The notes beneath the pieces were generated by a model. That model was not told the origin of the DNA, made no database searches, and was given only the letters and a program-made list of their open reading frames with translations. A stretch of 64,000 nucleotides of DNA, from the NCBI RefSeq assembly GCF_900187375.1, contig NZ_FYEW01000002.1, positions 1,450,250 through 1,514,249 on the forward strand, written 5' to 3'. Positions within the stretch are counted from its first letter, which is position 1. The number at the start of each line of letters is the position of its first letter. A program made the position numbers and the translations under genes. Of this stretch, positions 34,183 through 42,307 are shown piece by piece. This DNA comes from Hymenobacter gelipurpurascens. GTDB taxonomy: Bacteria > Bacteroidota > Bacteroidia > Cytophagales > Hymenobacteraceae.

Positions 34183-34665
34183 ATGAACTACGGAAGAATA
34201 TACCCGGCTACACAAAGGAGGAGTTGGCGGCTATGCCACTTGTTGGGGCTGATTGTCTGCCTTGCTTCCTGTGCTACGCTGCCGCTAGGCCACCCCCGCA
34301 ACCACCTGGATGCTGAGAGCAAGCGGCACGGCCGCTGGCGGGAATACTTTGATGCAGCCGAAACCCAGGTAGCCAATCAAGGCCGGTACCGGCACGGGCA
34401 GCCCGTAGGCCAGTGGCGATACTATGCTCCTGGCCGGATGCTCGAGCACAAGGAGCGGTACCTCCGCAGCCCGGCTCATCAACTTCAGCTTACCTACTAC
34501 CACCCAAATGGCCGGCTTGCCAAAAGCGGACAGGCCCGCTATATATTGCGCGCTGATGGTGGCCGTTTCTACTGGTTTGGGGAGTGGAAGCAGTACACCG
34601 ACGCTGGCAAACCACTGCTCTCCGAATATTATATCAACGGCTTGCTGCAGAGCCCTGCGAGGTAA
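34183..34665 (+). CDS. MORN/YwqK-like lipoprotein
   Basis: A 160-residue lipoprotein (signal LLGLIVCLASCATL with lipobox cysteine). The rest holds short repeats of the toxin-antitoxin YwqK / MORN type: HGRWREYFD, HGQPVGQWRYYAPG, YYHPNGRLAKSG, WKQYTDAGKPLLSEYYING. Such repeats form antiparallel hairpins and sit on the cell surface or act as antitoxins. It lies 42 bp after the GH3 gene. Function unknown. Confidence 0.78.
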   Translation: MNYGRIYPATQRRSWRLCHLLGLIVCLASCATLPLGHPRNHLDAESKRHGRWREYFDAAETQVANQGRYRHGQPVGQWRYYAPGRMLEHKERYLRSPAHQLQLTYYHPNGRLAKSGQARYILRADGGRFYWFGEWKQYTDAGKPLLSEYYINGLLQSPAR

Positions 34666-34779
34666 TACTAGAAGCTGAACAGTAGCTGATAAAAATCATA
34701 TAAACATTTTTTCAGAACGTTATAGAACGTATTTGCAAAGTCATATATTGGTGGATGGTTCTCTTTACAATTCCCACTT

Positions 34780-34950
34780 GTGTCTACTGCAACCGCTTCT
34801 TCCCGCCCCTCAACGGCTCGGCGTAAACGCCGCGCATCTTCCGAAACTCCCACCATCTTAACTACCCGCGTCATGATGGCCGTATTAGGCCTGCTAGGCC
34901 TGACGCTGCTAGTCAGTTTAGGCATCATAGCCGTAAATCTGGTTAGTTAG
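34780..34950 (+). CDS. Predicted 56-residue single-helix membrane protein
   Basis: GTG 34780 to TAG 34950, 56 residues, starting VSTATASSRPSTARRKRRAS. The basic first half (RRKRR) precedes a hydrophobic helix MAVLGLLGLTLLVSLGIIAV (about 33-52). ATG codons inside (34873, 34876) would give only the helix. It is followed by a strong terminator at 34971. The pattern of a basic head with a C-terminal helix supports a tail-anchored protein, but no family is recognised. Confidence 0.5.
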   Translation: MSTATASSRPSTARRKRRASSETPTILTTRVMMAVLGLLGLTLLVSLGIIAVNLVS

Positions 34951-34970
34951 TGGCCTACTTCATTTTCAAT

Positions 34971-35028
34971 GCAAGAGCCCCGTTCCAGCTACATCCTTCT
35001 TAGGTGGTAGCTGGAACGGGGCTCTTGC
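34971..35028. terminator. Bidirectional terminator with perfect 22 bp stem
   Basis: GCAAGAGCCCCGTTCCAGCT followed by AC pairs exactly with its complement at 35007-35028, loop 14 nt. It lies between the small gene and the converging AIM24 gene. Confidence 0.88.
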
Positions 35029-35044
35029 TTGTGGGCGGATATAG

Positions 35045-35827
35045 CTACTCGTCGAGAATGCCGCCCACTAGGTTGCCCAATACACCGCCGCTTTCTTTGC
35101 GGGCATTGCCGCCAGAAGGAGCCAAAGCCTGAATCAGCTTCTTCACGGGCATCGACTGGAGCCACACGCGGCCGGTACCGCGCAACGTGGCCAGCAACAG
35201 GCCTTCACCCCCAAATATCATGGATTTCAGGCCGCCAGCCCGGGCCACACTGAAGTCGATGCTGGGCTCGAACGCTACTACGCAGCCGGTATCTACACGC
35301 AGCAGCTCGTTGTTGAGGCGCTTCTCGATAATGGTGCCGCCGGCATGAATGAAGGCTTTGCCGTCGCCGGTCAGCTTCTGCAGAATAAAACCTTCGCCCG
35401 CAAACAGGCCTGTGCCCAGCCGCTGGTTGAAGTGAATGGCCATTTTGGTACCGCGGGCCGCCGCCAGAAAGCCATCTTTCTGCACAATCAGGCCCTGGGG
35501 CATCGTGCCCAGATCAATAGGAATAATAGTGCCGGGATAAGGCGCCGAAAAAGCCACTTTGCTTTTGCCATAGCCGCCGCGGTGGGTGAAATGCGTCATG
35601 AACAACGACTCGCCCGTGAGCAGGCGCGTGCCCGCCGAAAACAGCTTGCCCATGAAGCCCTGGTCTGGCTCGGAGCCGTCGCCCATTTTGGTTTCGAAGG
35701 TAATGGCCTCTTCCATATAGACCATGGCGCCGGCTTCCGCAATCACGGTTTCATTAGGATCCAGCTCTACTTCGAGCACCTGAATATCATTGCCGAGGAT
35801 CTTGTAATCAACGTCGTGTGACTGCAT
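35045..35827 (-). CDS. AIM24/TIGR00266 family protein
   Basis: A 260-residue protein of the AIM24 (TIGR00266) family, a beta-prism-like fold named for a yeast mitochondrial protein. The conserved core includes [60 protein letters not shown] and [20 protein letters not shown]. Start ATG 35827 gives the usual start ([12 protein letters not shown]). Bacterial roles are unclear; some link it to tellurite/stress or membrane proteins. It is followed by a terminator. Confidence 0.88.
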   Translation of the reverse strand: MQSHDVDYKILGNDIQVLEVELDPNETVIAEAGAMVYMEEAITFETKMGDGSEPDQGFMGKLFSAGTRLLTGESLFMTHFTHRGGYGKSKVAFSAPYPGTIIPIDLGTMPQGLIVQKDGFLAAARGTKMAIHFNQRLGTGLFAGEGFILQKLTGDGKAFIHAGGTIIEKRLNNELLRVDTGCVVAFEPSIDFSVARAGGLKSMIFGGEGLLLATLRGTGRVWLQSMPVKKLIQALAPSGGNARKESGGVLGNLVGGILDE

Positions 35828-36006
35828 AACGAGGGAAGCGAAAGATGTGTGGAATGCTGCCTCAAGTATAGCGAAACATGAATTGATAAGCAGAGGAAGC
35901 CTTCTAAAACGTAGCAAGGAGCCGCTCACACAAGAACTACTGGCCTAAAAAAGGCTGTTTCCTGTGTGAGCAGCTCCTTGCTGCATCAGAATAGCCAGCG
36001 CGAATT

Positions 36007-36378
36007 CTATTCGTCGTCCGAATCTTTCCCCAAGTCCTCTTCAGGTTCTGCTTCCGCTTTCGGGCCTTTCTTCTTTGCCTCGGTACTGGTGCGGCGCATA
36101 AAATCCTCATCCGACTCTTCGGGCTCCTGGGCGCCTTCCTCCAGCGGGAAGTCTTCTTCCTCCTCATCTTTCTCGCCAAACTGCCCGTCGCGGTTCACGA
36201 GCTTTTTGTCGCGCACGTGGCGGTTCAGGAATTGGTTGATGTCCTCGATGGAGTAGTTGGACGTGATTTCGCCCAGTGGGTTTACCTTGATTTCAAAGCC
36301 TTCCAGCTCCTTGTGGACGCGCGCTTTTTTCTCGGGGTCGTTCTTCTTCTTTTTCGGGCTAACGGGTTTCTTGGCCAT
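36007..36378 (-). CDS. Charged hypothetical protein
   Basis: A 123-residue protein. The N-terminus is lysine-rich (KKPVSPKKKKNDPEKKARV), the middle holds a folded-looking segment (ELEGFEIKVNPLGEITSNYS then IEDINQFLNRHV, about 25-55), and the C-terminus is strongly acidic and disordered (DEEEEDFPLEEG, EPEEDLGKDSDDE). The opposite-charge ends and conserved middle suggest a nucleic-acid or ribosome-associated adaptor, but this is inference and no named family is recognised. Confidence 0.7.
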   Translation of the reverse strand: MAKKPVSPKKKKNDPEKKARVHKELEGFEIKVNPLGEITSNYSIEDINQFLNRHVRDKKLVNRDGQFGEKDEEEEDFPLEEGAQEPEESDEDFMRRTSTEAKKKGPKAEAEPEEDLGKDSDDE

Positions 36379-36513
36379 GATGCAGGTCGCTAAAGTCGAT
36401 TCAACAGCAAGCGGCCTACGCGGGTAAGTCGCCTTGAACCCAGTAGTACGAAGCTAGCCCGATAGCGGTTGATATAGTGGCCTAGAAGCCTGTAGGCCAC
36501 TCCGCACCAACAC

Positions 36514-36555
36514 AAAAACGCCGGCCCAACTCCTAAGAGCTGAACCGGCGTTTTT
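36514..36555 (-). terminator. Terminator downstream of gltX
   Basis: AAAAACGCCGG / CCGGCGTTTTT stem with a 20 nt loop; A/T tracts on both sides. It terminates gltX, which reads leftward. Confidence 0.85.
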
Positions 36556-36591
36556 GGTGAGCAAAAAAGTCTTCTAGGCCACTTGAGCAGC

Positions 36592-38142
36592 TTAGGCAGT
36601 TTGCAGTGTATTCACAGCCGCCTCAATGCGCTCGGCTGTTTCCTGTGCACCCAAAATGCTCATGATGTGCATCAGATCGGGGCCAGCGGCGGCGCCCGTA
36701 ACGGCTACGCGCAACGCTTGCAGCACCTGCCCAATCTTGATACCCTGGCGCTCCAGCACCTGCGTGAGCAAGGCCTTAATGGCGTCGGGCGTAGTATCGG
36801 CGGCAGTGGAAAGCTCCTTGGCAAACTCGGCAAGAGCACCGGCTACCTGGGCATTCCACTTTTTGCTGATCACCTGCTCATCATAGCTCGTGGGGCGAGT
36901 AAAGAACAGCTGGGCTTCCTTGGCTAAGTCGGCGGGGAACGTAGCGCGTTCTTTTACTAGGGCAGCTATCTGCTCGGCTTTGTCGGCGGGCACTTCCAGG
37001 CCTTGCGCCTGCAGGGCATCGCGCAGGTACTGGCCTAGCTCCTGGTCGGGCTTGGCGCGCAGATACTGCTCATTGTACCAGCGTACTTTGTTCTGGTCGA
37101 AGCGAGCCGGCGACTTGCTGACGCGCTCAATGGTGAAGGCCTCAATCAGCTCATCCATGGTGAAGAGCTCCTGCTGGCTGCCGGGGTTCCAGCCCAGAAA
37201 GGCCAGGAAGTTGATGAACGCCTCGGGCAGGTAACCACTTTCGCGGTAGCCGCTACTCACGGTCGGCTCGCCGGTTTCGGCGTCTTTGCCATGCCACTCC
37301 AGCGGAAATACCGGGAAGCCGAGTCGGTCGCCGTCGCGCTTGCTGAGCTTGCCAGTGCCATCAGGCTTCAGCAGCAGAGGCAAGTGGGCGAATTGTGGCA
37401 TGGTGTCTTCCCAGCCGAAATAGCGGTACAGCAACACGTGCAGCGGCGCCGAGGGCAGCCACTCTTCGCCCCGAATCACGTGGGTGATTTCCATCAGGTG
37501 GTCATCCACGATGTTGGCCAAGTGGTAGGTCGGCATACCATCCGACTTCATCAGCACCTTGTCATCCACGGAAGAAGAGTGCACCACTACCCAACCCCGG
37601 ATGAGGTCGTTGAAGCGGATTTCCTCCTTGCGCGGCACTTTCAGACGAATCACGTAGGGCGCGCCGCTTTCCAGCAGCTGCTTTACTTCCTCGGCGGGCA
37701 GCGTGAGGGAGTTGCGCATCTGGGCACGCGTGATACTGTTGTACTGCGGGTTGGGCACCTTGGCGGCCGTCAGGCGGGCGCGCATGGCATCCAGGTCCTC
37801 GGGAGTATCGAAGGCGTAGTACGCGTGGCCGCTATCAATCAGCTGCTGCGCATACTGCATATACATGGGCTTCCGCTCGCTCTGGCGGTAGGGCGCGTGG
37901 GGGCCGGGCGTAGCCGACCAAGGGCTCTCATCGAGCACAATGCCACACCATTCCAGGCTCTGACGGATGTAGTCCTCGGCGCCCGGCACGAAGCGGTTCT
38001 GGTCGGTGTCCTCAATGCGTAGCAGCATTTTGCCGCCTAGCTTGCGGGCCAGCAGATAGTTATAAAGCGCAGTGCGCACGCCGCCAATGTGCAGCGGACC
38101 GGTAGGGCTGGGTGCAAAACGTACCCGTACTTCTCTTTCCAT
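36592..38142 (-). CDS. gltX: Glutamyl-tRNA synthetase
   Basis: A 516-residue class I aminoacyl-tRNA synthetase that charges tRNA-Glu in the cytoplasm. It begins MEREVRVRFAPSPTGPLHIG, containing the HIGH signature as HIGG. The KMSKS loop is LSKRDGDRLGFPVFPLEW (about 267). The anticodon-binding domain occupies the last ~180 residues (AKPDQELGQYLRDALQAQGL onward). Length fits the family. It stands alone and terminates at 36514. Confidence 0.97.
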   Translation of the reverse strand: MEREVRVRFAPSPTGPLHIGGVRTALYNYLLARKLGGKMLLRIEDTDQNRFVPGAEDYIRQSLEWCGIVLDESPWSATPGPHAPYRQSERKPMYMQYAQQLIDSGHAYYAFDTPEDLDAMRARLTAAKVPNPQYNSITRAQMRNSLTLPAEEVKQLLESGAPYVIRLKVPRKEEIRFNDLIRGWVVVHSSSVDDKVLMKSDGMPTYHLANIVDDHLMEITHVIRGEEWLPSAPLHVLLYRYFGWEDTMPQFAHLPLLLKPDGTGKLSKRDGDRLGFPVFPLEWHGKDAETGEPTVSSGYRESGYLPEAFINFLAFLGWNPGSQQELFTMDELIEAFTIERVSKSPARFDQNKVRWYNEQYLRAKPDQELGQYLRDALQAQGLEVPADKAEQIAALVKERATFPADLAKEAQLFFTRPTSYDEQVISKKWNAQVAGALAEFAKELSTAADTTPDAIKALLTQVLERQGIKIGQVLQALRVAVTGAAAGPDLMHIMSILGAQETAERIEAAVNTLQTA

Positions 38143-38293
38143 ACAAACAGCAAATTCGCGTCCGGTTCAGGTCCGAAACGCGCCGCAAAGGTAGGTAATT
38201 AGGAGGGGAGGGAGAAAGGATATAAAACGGGCCGGCAGGTTTGCGACAGTGGGCTGTGCTTACGGAAAGACCAGCCGCGTAAGTGGCCTAGGT

Positions 38294-38902
38294 CTATTCG
38301 ATAATCAACTCATACTTAGTGAGCAAACCCGGTAAGCCACTCAGCGCAAAGCGTGCCTGTTGCAAGTCGTTCTGTCCCGGGTCAAGCAATACCTGGCGGG
38401 CCGTAGTGAAGTCGGCGCCAGCCAAGCGGGTTTGCTCGAAAATAGCGCCTTGCAGCTGGCAGTCAGCAAATACGGCGCGGCTAAGATCCGTCTGGGTGAA
38501 ATCAACTTCTTTCAGCGAGCAGCCTACAAAGCGCGTGTTCGGCATGGCTTTACCCAGAAAAGAAGCATAATCCAGCTGGCACTTATCAAAATGTACTCCG
38601 AAGAGAAAGTCGCGGCAGGCATGGAACTGTAGGCCTATCAGCTTGCAGCCCTCAAAAGCAACATTCTGAAAAGAAGTATTTCCGATGCTGGCACCGGCCA
38701 AGTTGCAGTTCTCAAACAGGCAGTCGCTGAAGTTGCGGCCAGAAAGAATGGCCTGCGTCAGATCGAAACCGATGAAATGATAATGCTCAAACTCCAGCTG
38801 GCCTACCAGCTCCGGCGGCATAGTGCGCGTAAGAACCTGGTCTGCCGGAAAGTAGCTGGGTTTCTGCAGTGGCTTAAGAGCTTTCTTGGCAGGCCTACGC
38901 AC
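38294..38902 (-). CDS. Pentapeptide-repeat protein
   Basis: A 202-residue protein from GTG 38902 (VRRPAKKALK). From about residue 40 on it is a right-handed quadrilateral beta-helix: repeats such as FIGFDLTQAILSGRNFSDCL, FENCNLAGASIGNTSFQNVA and FTQTDLSRAVFADCQLQGAI follow the A(D/N)LXX pattern. Such proteins sometimes mimic DNA (gyrase protection) or act as scaffolds; function is not known. Its GTG start overlaps the 3' end of the small membrane gene upstream, so the two are coupled. The longer frame from 38956 is not needed. Confidence 0.85.
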   Translation of the reverse strand: MRRPAKKALKPLQKPSYFPADQVLTRTMPPELVGQLEFEHYHFIGFDLTQAILSGRNFSDCLFENCNLAGASIGNTSFQNVAFEGCKLIGLQFHACRDFLFGVHFDKCQLDYASFLGKAMPNTRFVGCSLKEVDFTQTDLSRAVFADCQLQGAIFEQTRLAGADFTTARQVLLDPGQNDLQQARFALSGLPGLLTKYELIIE

Positions 38903-39095
38903 GGTCGCGGTTCTTGAAAGAAAGCCAGAGTACCAGTCCCAACAGGGTAATGCCACCCCGAATAGCCCAGCCTGCTGTGGTGCCCCAGTTGTTCATCCAG
39001 TCCAGCAGCGGAAACCGAAAGTTAGTGGGTGCCACAAACGGCATCACGATGGCCACCGAACCGGCCAGAAACAAGAATATGCCTATCTCCCTCAT
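38895..39095 (-). CDS. Small two-helix membrane protein
   Basis: A 66-residue protein, MREIGIFLFLAGSVAIVMPF to SFKNRDRA. Helices at about 4-22 (IGIFLFLAGSVAIVMPFVA) and 42-59 (GWAIRGGITLLGLVLWLS). The short loop between has FRFPLLDWMNNWG. Its end overlaps the pentapeptide gene's start, suggesting translational coupling. Similar tiny membrane proteins are widespread in Bacteroidota; function unknown. Confidence 0.75.
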   Translation of the reverse strand: MREIGIFLFLAGSVAIVMPFVAPTNFRFPLLDWMNNWGTTAGWAIRGGITLLGLVLWLSFKNRDRA

Positions 39096-39174
39096 ATACT
39101 AATGTGGTGAAATTTTGCAGTTGTGAGTGGTCGTTTTAGCGCCAGTAGGCCTATCTGAGCATCATTTCACTAGT

Positions 39175-39564
39175 TCACTGCTGTACTGCAATACAGGATA
39201 TTTCTACCTGCACATCTTTCGGCAGGCGGCTTACTTCCACCGTTTCGCGTGCCGGGGCATAGTCGGCTTCAAAGTAGTTGCCGTAGATTTCGTTGATAAG
39301 GCCAAAGTTGCCGAGGTCCTTCACAAAAATGCTGCACTTCACCACGTCGCGCAGCGTCAGGCCGGCCGCTTGCAGCACCGCCTGCAGGTTACGCATTACC
39401 TGGTGAGTTTCCTGGGCTACGTCGCCATCCCCCACGAGCTGGCCCGTATTGGGGTCGAGGGCAATCTGGCCGGAAACGTACACGGTGTTGCCGGCTTGAA
39501 TAGCCTGGCTATAGGGGCCGATGGGAGCAGGGGCCTGATCGGAGTAAACAATGGAGTGCGCCAT
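39175..39564 (-). CDS. ridA: RidA family deaminase
   Basis: A 129-residue member of the RidA (YjgF/YER057c) family, which hydrolyses reactive 2-aminoacrylate and other enamines from PLP enzymes. Characteristic motifs are APAPIGPYSQAIQAGNTVYV and VSGQIALDP near the N-terminus and RETVEVSRLPKDVQVEISCIA at the C-terminus; the catalytic arginine is in this last segment. It forms trimers in the cytoplasm. It lies divergent from the orphan 3HCDH-like gene. Confidence 0.95.
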   Translation of the reverse strand: MAHSIVYSDQAPAPIGPYSQAIQAGNTVYVSGQIALDPNTGQLVGDGDVAQETHQVMRNLQAVLQAAGLTLRDVVKCSIFVKDLGNFGLINEIYGNYFEADYAPARETVEVSRLPKDVQVEISCIAVQQ

Positions 39565-39623
39565 AGGAGAGTGGGTTGCGAAAGCAGAAAGTCTATCTTC
39601 AGGCCAAAGTAAGTGGAAAATCT

Positions 39624-40289
39624 ATGCACCTGTTTATTGTGGGCGGCGAAGTGATGGAAGCGGAGCTGCGCGCCAAGTTCGGCGTAGGCCACTCCTACGA
39701 CTTTTGCCCACCCGATGCACCTGATTTGCTGACGCGCCTTGGCGCCGCTGATGTAGGGTTTGATCTGCGCGAATGGCCGGAGCTACACTATGAGCAGCCC
39801 CGGCAGCCCTTGTTTTATGCCATTGGTGCCCGTAGTCTGGCCCACCTGTTCCATAAAGAAGCGCCTCCGTTTGGGCCCGTATTTGGGCTGTGCGCTTTGC
39901 CAACGCTGCTGCATCGGGAGTATCTGGAGGTCAGCTTATATCAGATTGAGGATACCAATAAGCTGGCGGAAACCTGCGCTGCTCTCGGCACCAAATTCCT
40001 GACTATCCCTGACCGTGTAGGCCTGCTCTCGCCCCGGTTGGTTTGTACCTTCATCAACGAAGCCTGCTATCTGCTTCAGGGGGGTGTAGCTACTTTGCTT
40101 GCTATCGAGCAGACTATGCAACTGTGGTTGCAGCTTCCTATGGGTCCTTTTGCCTGGGCCAATACCATAGGCCTAGGCCAGGTGTATCTGCTCTTGGAAG
40201 CCTTATACCAGGAAACGCACGAAGACCGCTACAAACCATGCATGCTACTGAAGCATTACTACCTGCGCGGCCAACCCTTTACGCTATAG
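39624..40289 (+). CDS. 3-hydroxyacyl-CoA dehydrogenase C-terminal-domain-like protein
   Basis: A 221-residue protein. The second half (about 115-220) matches the 3HCDH C-terminal domain: LVCTFINEACYLLQGGVATL, LPMGPFAWANTIGLGQVYLL and HEDRYKPCMLLKHYYLRGQP. The first ~110 residues start MHLFIVGGEVMEAELRAKFG, lack the GxGxxG Rossmann signature and are not recognised. ATG 39624 is chosen; the frame opens at 39576. If it keeps any fatty-acid role, it is not as an ordinary NAD-dependent dehydrogenase. It is divergent from ridA and ends before a terminator at 40308. Confidence 0.78.
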   Translation: MHLFIVGGEVMEAELRAKFGVGHSYDFCPPDAPDLLTRLGAADVGFDLREWPELHYEQPRQPLFYAIGARSLAHLFHKEAPPFGPVFGLCALPTLLHREYLEVSLYQIEDTNKLAETCAALGTKFLTIPDRVGLLSPRLVCTFINEACYLLQGGVATLLAIEQTMQLWLQLPMGPFAWANTIGLGQVYLLLEALYQETHEDRYKPCMLLKHYYLRGQPFTL

Positions 40290-40307
40290 AAGCCACCGCA
40301 AGGAAAT

Positions 40308-40343
40308 GCAAAAAGCCGCTCCAGTTTCCTGAAGCGGCTTTGC
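40308..40343. terminator. Terminator between the 3HCDH-like gene and glmS
   Basis: GCAAAAAGCCGCT / AGCGGCTTTGC stem, converging genes on each side. Confidence 0.8.
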
Positions 40344-40363
40344 TATGCATACAGAACAGTAGA

Positions 40364-42199
40364 TTATTCTACTGTTACGGACTTTGCTAGGTTGCGGGGC
40401 TGATCGACGTTGCAGCCGCGTAGTACCGCAATGTGATACGAGAGCAACTGCAGCGGCACTACCGATACCAATGGCATCAGGGCATCGCTCGTAGCAGGCA
40501 CCTCAATCACAAACTCGGCCATCTGCGGAATCACATCATCACCTTCTGTTACGATGGCAATGATGCGGCCTTTGCGGGCTTTCACCTCCTGGATGTTGCT
40601 TACGACCTTCTCATATGAGCTGTCTTTGGTAGCAATAACTACCACCGGCATGTTCTCATCGATTAGGGCAATCGGACCGTGCTTCATCTCGGCCGCTGGA
40701 TAACCTTCGGCGTGGATATAGCTGATTTCCTTAAGCTTCAGGGCTCCTTCTAGGGCTACCGGGAAGTTGTAGCCGCGGCCTAGGTATAGGAAGTTAGGCA
40801 CATCCTTGAAGATCTCAGCCATTTGCTCAATCTCCGTGTTCAGCAACAGCGCCTTCTCCACTTTCGCTGGGATATTGCTGAGTTCCATCATCAGCTCACG
40901 CAGGCGAGTGTCAGACAGCGCACCGCGCTTGTGGCCTACAATCATAGCCAGGATAGTAAGCACCGTTACCTGAGCCGTGAAGGCCTTGGTAGAAGCTACC
41001 CCAATCTCAGGGCCGGCGTGGGTATAAGCACCCGCATCGGTAGCGCGGGCAATGCTGCTGCCTACCACGTTACAGATACCGAAAATGGTAGCTCCTTTGC
41101 TCTTCGCCAGTTCAATAGCTGCCAGCGTGTCAGCCGTCTCACCCGATTGCGAAATAGCAATTACGATGTCGCGCTCCGTGATAATAGGGTTGCGGTAGCG
41201 GAATTCTGAAGCATATTCTACTTCTACAGGAATGCGCGCCAGATCCTCCAGCAGGTACTCAGCCACTAGGCCAGCGTGCCAAGAGGTACCACACGCCACA
41301 ATGATGATACGGTCGGCGTTCATGAACTTGCGCTCATAAGCACGCACACCGCCCATGTTCAGGTGCCCAGCTTCCAGCTCCAGACGGCCACGCATCGAGT
41401 CGAGAATTGAGCGAGGCTGCTCGAAAATCTCCTTCAGCATGAAGTGCTCGTAGCCACCTTTCTCAATGCTGTCGAGCTCTAGCTCCAGCTTCTGAATATA
41501 AGGCGTCTGCTGCACATCTTCTTTCGTGCGGATATCCAGCTGTCCGTTCTTGATAACCACAATTTCATAGTCATTTACATAGACTACTTCATTGGTGTAC
41601 TCAATGATAGGGGTAGCATCAGAAGCCAGGAAGAACTCATCCTTGCCAACGCCAATAACCAACGGCGAGCCTTTACGGGCGGCAATCAGTTGGCCAGGCT
41701 CATCTTTGCTCAAAACCACAATTGCGTAGGCACCCACCACTTCGTGGAGAGCCAAGCGCACTGCTTCTTCCAGTGTGCAGCTGTTTTGCTTCTGAATTTC
41801 TTCAATCAGGTTCACGAATACCTCCGTGTCTGTATCTGAATGAAAGATGTGGCCTTGCTGCTGCAAGTGCGTCTTCAGAGCAGCGTAGTTCTCAATAATG
41901 CCATTGTGAATAATAGCAATCCGCTCGGAAGTAGAGTAGTGCGGGTGAGCGTTTACATCGTTCGGCTCTCCGTGGGTAGCCCAGCGCGTATGCCCCATAC
42001 CAATGTTGGCGTGGGTGTTTTTGTCAGAAATGAATGCTTCCAGTTCGGCTACTTTCCCTTTCTTCTTATATACGCTAAGCTGTCCGTTGAGAAGGGCTAC
42101 TCCAGCGGAGTCGTAGCCACGGTATTCTAGGCGGCGCAGGCCTTTGATAATAATGGGGCAAGCCTCACGGTGCCCAATGTAAGCGACAATTCCGCACAT
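40364..42199 (-). CDS. glmS: Glutamine-fructose-6-phosphate aminotransferase (isomerizing)
   Basis: A 611-residue enzyme that makes glucosamine-6-phosphate from fructose-6-phosphate and glutamine for peptidoglycan, LPS and other amino sugars. Cys2 of MCGIVAYIGHREACP is the glutaminase nucleophile. The glutaminase domain covers about 1-225, and two SIS sugar-isomerase domains follow (about 280-425, with SQSGETADTLAAIELAKSKG; about 450-600). The C-terminus LRGCNVDQPRNLAKSVTVE is conserved. The NagB-LmbE fusion at 54182 catalyses the reverse direction. No glmS ribozyme is seen, as expected outside Firmicutes. Confidence 0.97.
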   Translation of the reverse strand: MCGIVAYIGHREACPIIIKGLRRLEYRGYDSAGVALLNGQLSVYKKKGKVAELEAFISDKNTHANIGMGHTRWATHGEPNDVNAHPHYSTSERIAIIHNGIIENYAALKTHLQQQGHIFHSDTDTEVFVNLIEEIQKQNSCTLEEAVRLALHEVVGAYAIVVLSKDEPGQLIAARKGSPLVIGVGKDEFFLASDATPIIEYTNEVVYVNDYEIVVIKNGQLDIRTKEDVQQTPYIQKLELELDSIEKGGYEHFMLKEIFEQPRSILDSMRGRLELEAGHLNMGGVRAYERKFMNADRIIIVACGTSWHAGLVAEYLLEDLARIPVEVEYASEFRYRNPIITERDIVIAISQSGETADTLAAIELAKSKGATIFGICNVVGSSIARATDAGAYTHAGPEIGVASTKAFTAQVTVLTILAMIVGHKRGALSDTRLRELMMELSNIPAKVEKALLLNTEIEQMAEIFKDVPNFLYLGRGYNFPVALEGALKLKEISYIHAEGYPAAEMKHGPIALIDENMPVVVIATKDSSYEKVVSNIQEVKARKGRIIAIVTEGDDVIPQMAEFVIEVPATSDALMPLVSVVPLQLLSYHIAVLRGCNVDQPRNLAKSVTVE

Positions 42200-42307
42200 A
42201 GCAGGTTGGTTGTGTCAGAGCAAAAATCTGATGAGAAACAAAATCGGGCGGCAACGGCAAAAGCCGTGCCGCCCTATTGCTGCTGACCTTTGTAGGCCAG
42301 CATTATA

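Noticed and set aside
42200..42307. glmS ribozyme or riboswitch before glmS
   Set aside because: No matching core elements are visible and the family is restricted mainly to Firmicutes.
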